Origin: an uncultured Eubacteriales bacterium
GTDB lineage: Bacteria; Bacillota; Clostridia; UBA1381
Length of the DNA stretch: 9,405 bases
Reading direction: 5' to 3'
NCBI GenBank assembly: GCA_905199755.1
Contig: CAJKHT010000093.1
Span: 1 to 9,405, forward strand
The notes under the pieces are model-generated. The model was not told the origin of the DNA. It saw only the letters and a program-made list of their open reading frames with translations, and did no database searches. This document shows positions 6,887 to 9,405 of this stretch, piece by piece. Positions within the stretch are counted from its first letter, which is position 1. Each line of letters starts with the position of its first letter. The position numbers and the translations under genes are program-made.

Positions 6887-6926
6887 AAGATTAATCGGAT
6901 AATATATTTAAAGGATTTGTTTACGA

Positions 6927-7619
6927 ATGAAAGCTGTTAAAATACTCGGTCTGCAAAAGCTTACGCTTCTCGATTACCCCGGAAAAACCGCATGCACCGT
7001 ATTTACGGGCGGCTGCAATTTCAGATGCCCGTACTGCCACAATGCCTCCGTGGTATTTGAAAGCGAACATGCCGTTTCTCATGACGAATTGTTTGCATTT
7101 CTAAAAAAACGCAGAAACATACTTGACGGTGTGTGTATCACAGGCGGCGAACCGCTTATAAACGATGATATTGAATTTTTAATAAAGGAAATACGTGATT
7201 TGGGATATCTTATAAAGCTTGATACAAACGGATATTTCCCCGAAAAGCTTGAATATCTTATCGGCAGGCAATACATAGATTATGCCGCAATGGATATAAA
7301 AAATTCACTGCCGAGATATGCACAGACTGTCGGAGTAACGCTTGACACCGACAAAATAAAAGAAAGTGCAAAAATTTTAATGTCGGGAAATACGGAATAT
7401 GAATTCCGCACCACTGCGGTACGGGAGCTGCATGACGAAAATTCGTTTGAGGAAATAGGGCAATGGCTTAACGGCGCAAAGCGATATTATCTGCAAAGCT
7501 TTGTCGATTCGGGAAATTTAATCGGCAGCGGAATGTCCGGCTTTACCGAGGCCGAAATGAGTAAATTTAAAGAAATTGTCTCAAAATATATTACCGATAC
7601 CGAATTACGCGGTATATAA
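6927..7619 (+). CDS. nrdG: Anaerobic ribonucleotide reductase activating protein (radical SAM)
   Basis: A 230-residue radical-SAM activase that would install the glycyl radical on the anaerobic ribonucleoside-triphosphate reductase NrdD, enabling dNTP synthesis without oxygen. The iron-sulfur motif CxxxCxxC is Cys30, Cys34 and Cys37 in GGCNFRCPYCHN. The SAM-binding GGEP is at 73-76, and KLDTNGYFP (97-105) and YAAMDIK (119-125) are further family signatures. The N terminus GLQKLTLLDYPGKTACTVF is typical of the NrdG2 subtype (TIGR02495, as I recall it). The ATG at 6927 has AAGGAT ten bases upstream and a near-consensus promoter. No nrdD is adjacent on either side, so the partner is elsewhere, and an activase for another glycyl-radical enzyme cannot be excluded. 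The next gene begins 27 bases downstream without an intervening terminator. Confidence 0.88.
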   Translation: MKAVKILGLQKLTLLDYPGKTACTVFTGGCNFRCPYCHNASVVFESEHAVSHDELFAFLKKRRNILDGVCITGGEPLINDDIEFLIKEIRDLGYLIKLDTNGYFPEKLEYLIGRQYIDYAAMDIKNSLPRYAQTVGVTLDTDKIKESAKILMSGNTEYEFRTTAVRELHDENSFEEIGQWLNGAKRYYLQSFVDSGNLIGSGMSGFTEAEMSKFKEIVSKYITDTELRGI

Positions 7620-7646
7620 ATTTATAACACAGAACGGAGAATTATT

Positions 7647-9335
7647 ATGGAACTGAACAGCAAAAAAGATTTCAATGATTTATGCCTTAATCTGCTAAAT
7701 CCGCTGAAAAGCAAATACAGCAGCGGCGGTGCACTGCTGCACATCGGAGAAACCGCAGCCGCTTATGAAGATTTATCGGTAGGCATGGAGGGATTTGCAA
7801 GACCGTTATGGGGACTTGTTCCGATGTGGCGCGGCGGCTGTGATGATAACGGCTTTGATAAAATCTATTTAAAGGGTTTATGCGCCGGTACTGATAAGAA
7901 CAACAGCGAATACTGGGGTAAGTGTCGTGACAACGACCAGCGTTTTGTTGAAATGGCATCAATTGCATATGGCATGCTGTTTGTTCCCGAAAAGCTGTGG
8001 CAGCCTCTTAACGATGAGCAAAAGAATAATCTTTCCGAGTGGCTTTACCAGATAAATGACCATCATGTGGTTGACAATAACTGGACGTTTTTCAGAGTCC
8101 TTGTTAATACAGCACTTTTAAAATGCGGTCAGAAGTATCATAAGGATCAGATGAAAAAAGACCTTGACAGAATAGAGGAGCTTTATGTCGGTGACGGCTG
8201 GTACCGTGACGGTGACGAAAACCAAAAGGATTACTATATAGCATTTGCTTTCCATTTTTACTCGCTTATATATGCAATGGCTATGAAGGACGACGATCCC
8301 GAAACCGCAAAGAAGTTTAAAAACCGTGCGGAAATGTTCGGGAAACAGTTTATCTACTGGTTTGCCGACAACGGCGAGGCTCTGCCCTACGGGCGTTCGC
8401 TCACATACCGTTTTGCACAGATTGCCTTTTGGGGAATGTGCCTTGCGGCAGATGTCAGACCGTATCCGATTGAGGTAATCAAAGGAATAATCGTGCGCAA
8501 TCTGAAAGCATGGTTCGAGGATACTCTGATATTCGATAATGCCGGGATTCTTACAATCGGATATAAATATCCGAATTTGATTTTTGCGGAGCATTACAAT
8601 GCTCCGGGTTCTCCGTACTGGTCAATGAAAGCCTTTGCATTTATGATGCTTGACGATAATCATGAGTTCTGGAGCTGTGCTGCGGCACCTATGCCCGAGC
8701 TTAAAAGCAGCATTTGTCTGCCCTGCGCCGACATGACGATAAACAGGATAAACGGAGAAGTATTTGCATATACGGGAGGAACGCAGGATGGTTTCTGGTG
8801 CGGTCAGATTCTTGCAAAATACCTTAAATTCTCGTATTCAACATTATTCGGGTTTAATGTTTCTTGCTCCAATCTGTTTCTTCAGGACTTTGCACCCGAC
8901 AGCATGCTCGTATTTGACATAGACGGTATGATTGTTCCCCGACGCAAAAATTACAGCATTGACGTAAAAGAGGATAAAATATGCTCCGTATGGTCGCCGA
9001 TTAAAGGAATAACCGTAAAAAGCACTATAATCCCCAAAGAATGGGGACATGAAAGAATGCACGAAATAACATCTGACTATAACTGTGTCGCTTTTGACTG
9101 CGGCTATGCCGTTGCATGCCGTGACAAAGACAATTTCAAAGGCAGCTGTAACGACAACATTGCCGGTTGTTCCAACAATTTCTCGTATTGCTCCGTTGAG
9201 GGCGGAGAGGGTACAATAATAGATGCGGTACCGAATACCAATATTATGTACAACAAAACAAAAATCCCGGCTGCAAAATATGAAATACATAAGGGAGAAA
9301 ATACAATAAAAACAACAATAAGAATTATGCCGTAG
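7647..9335 (+). CDS. DUF2264 protein, likely glycoside hydrolase
   Basis: A 562-residue protein with no signal peptide, hence cytoplasmic. It resembles the DUF2264 family (Pfam PF10022): a helical (alpha/alpha)-barrel N-terminal part (about 1-350) and a beta-rich C-terminal part (about 355-562). Recognisable segments are GMEGFARPLWGLVP (46-59), NNWTFFRVLVN (144-154), GWYRDGD (184-190), LPYGRSLTYRFAQ (246-258) and APGSPYWSMKAF (319-330). From memory, such proteins resemble CAZy family GH154, for which beta-glucuronidase activity is reported; this needs a profile search. Catalytic residues are not assigned; acidic residues such as Asp187 and Asp189 near the YRDG segment are candidates only. Six cysteines fall within 480-515. 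The ribosome binding site GGAG (7636-7639) is 7 bases before the ATG. It follows nrdG by 27 bases and may share its transcript, but the function points to the uronate cluster upstream. Confidence 0.82.
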   Translation: MELNSKKDFNDLCLNLLNPLKSKYSSGGALLHIGETAAAYEDLSVGMEGFARPLWGLVPMWRGGCDDNGFDKIYLKGLCAGTDKNNSEYWGKCRDNDQRFVEMASIAYGMLFVPEKLWQPLNDEQKNNLSEWLYQINDHHVVDNNWTFFRVLVNTALLKCGQKYHKDQMKKDLDRIEELYVGDGWYRDGDENQKDYYIAFAFHFYSLIYAMAMKDDDPETAKKFKNRAEMFGKQFIYWFADNGEALPYGRSLTYRFAQIAFWGMCLAADVRPYPIEVIKGIIVRNLKAWFEDTLIFDNAGILTIGYKYPNLIFAEHYNAPGSPYWSMKAFAFMMLDDNHEFWSCAAAPMPELKSSICLPCADMTINRINGEVFAYTGGTQDGFWCGQILAKYLKFSYSTLFGFNVSCSNLFLQDFAPDSMLVFDIDGMIVPRRKNYSIDVKEDKICSVWSPIKGITVKSTIIPKEWGHERMHEITSDYNCVAFDCGYAVACRDKDNFKGSCNDNIAGCSNNFSYCSVEGGEGTIIDAVPNTNIMYNKTKIPAAKYEIHKGENTIKTTIRIMP

Positions 9336-9345
9336 TCTATGTAAT

Positions 9346-9400
9346 AAAAAAAGGGGCTGTTTAAAAAGTCAATTGACTTTTTTAAACAGCCTTAGCTTTT
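9346..9400. terminator. Long palindromic bidirectional terminator
   Basis: The arms GGCTGTTTAAAAAGTC (9355-9370) and GACTTTTTTAAACAGCC (9375-9391) pair along their full length with one bulged T, closing on AATT. On the plus strand it lies 19 bases after the DUF2264 stop codon and is followed by TTAGCTTTTT. On the minus strand it is followed by CCCCTTTTTTT (9346-9354 region), an even better terminator, which suggests a convergent gene just beyond the window. It may also be a copy of a dispersed repeat. Confidence 0.75.
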
Positions 9401-9405
9401 TCAAG

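Noticed and set aside
7597..7615. ATACCG/CGGTAT hairpin at the end of nrdG as a terminator
   Set aside because: Six base pairs, no T-run after it, and it overlaps the coding end; too weak to separate nrdG from the DUF2264 gene.
7591..7620. TTACCG-18-TATAAA as a promoter for the DUF2264 gene
   Set aside because: The -35 is poor and the spacing is one base long; not convincing against an AT-rich background, although it cannot be excluded.
8118..8594. Minus-strand open frame of 158 codons inside the DUF2264 gene, and one of 148 codons at 8844-9290
   Set aside because: Antisense shadows with no family features and no ribosome binding site.
1..9405. CRISPR arrays, tRNA or rRNA genes, insertion sequences, toxin-antitoxin or phage-defence genes
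   Set aside because: None seen: no regularly spaced repeats, no transposase or integrase motifs, and every long frame is explained by metabolic, regulatory or DNA-maintenance genes.

Overview
The window looks like chromosomal DNA from an anaerobic, low-to-mid GC Firmicute, probably a gut-type clostridium. The evidence is the AAGGAGAG-type ribosome binding site, the consensus TTGACA/TATAAT promoters, an oxygen-sensitive radical-SAM activator of the NrdG type, and sugar genes typical of plant-polysaccharide degraders. Species cannot be fixed from the sequence. No transposase, integrase, tRNA, rRNA or CRISPR array is visible.

Left part (1-5643): a leftward AraC-family regulator is divergent from a rightward cluster of a cytoplasmic GH2 glycosidase, tagaturonate reductase (uxaB) and altronate dehydratase (uxaA). 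The last two are consecutive steps of hexuronate catabolism: tagaturonate to altronate to 2-keto-3-deoxygluconate. The GH2 enzyme probably releases a sugar, plausibly a uronic acid, from an imported oligosaccharide, and the AraC protein is the likely local regulator. Uronate isomerase (uxaC), the KDG kinase and aldolase, and a transporter are absent and must lie elsewhere. The cluster ends in a strong hairpin shared with the convergent gene on the other side.

Middle part (5642-7619): leftward rmuC (DNA recombination/maintenance) and rightward nrdG (activator of the anaerobic ribonucleotide reductase) are divergent, each with a near-perfect sigma-70-type promoter. A 12-bp perfect palindrome resembling a Gram-positive LexA (SOS) box sits between the -35 and -10 of the rmuC promoter. 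This is the most testable regulatory observation in the window.

Right part (7647-9405): a DUF2264 protein with the look of an (alpha/alpha)-barrel glycoside hydrolase lies 27 bp behind nrdG. It probably belongs functionally with the uronate cluster although two housekeeping genes separate them. The window ends in a long palindromic hairpin that can terminate transcription from both sides.

Two gene starts given by the longest open frame appear wrong (araC and rmuC). In araC a complete promoter lies inside the would-be coding extension. In rmuC a good ribosome binding site marks an internal ATG. The uxaA start is also moved, from a TTG to an ATG 21 bases downstream.
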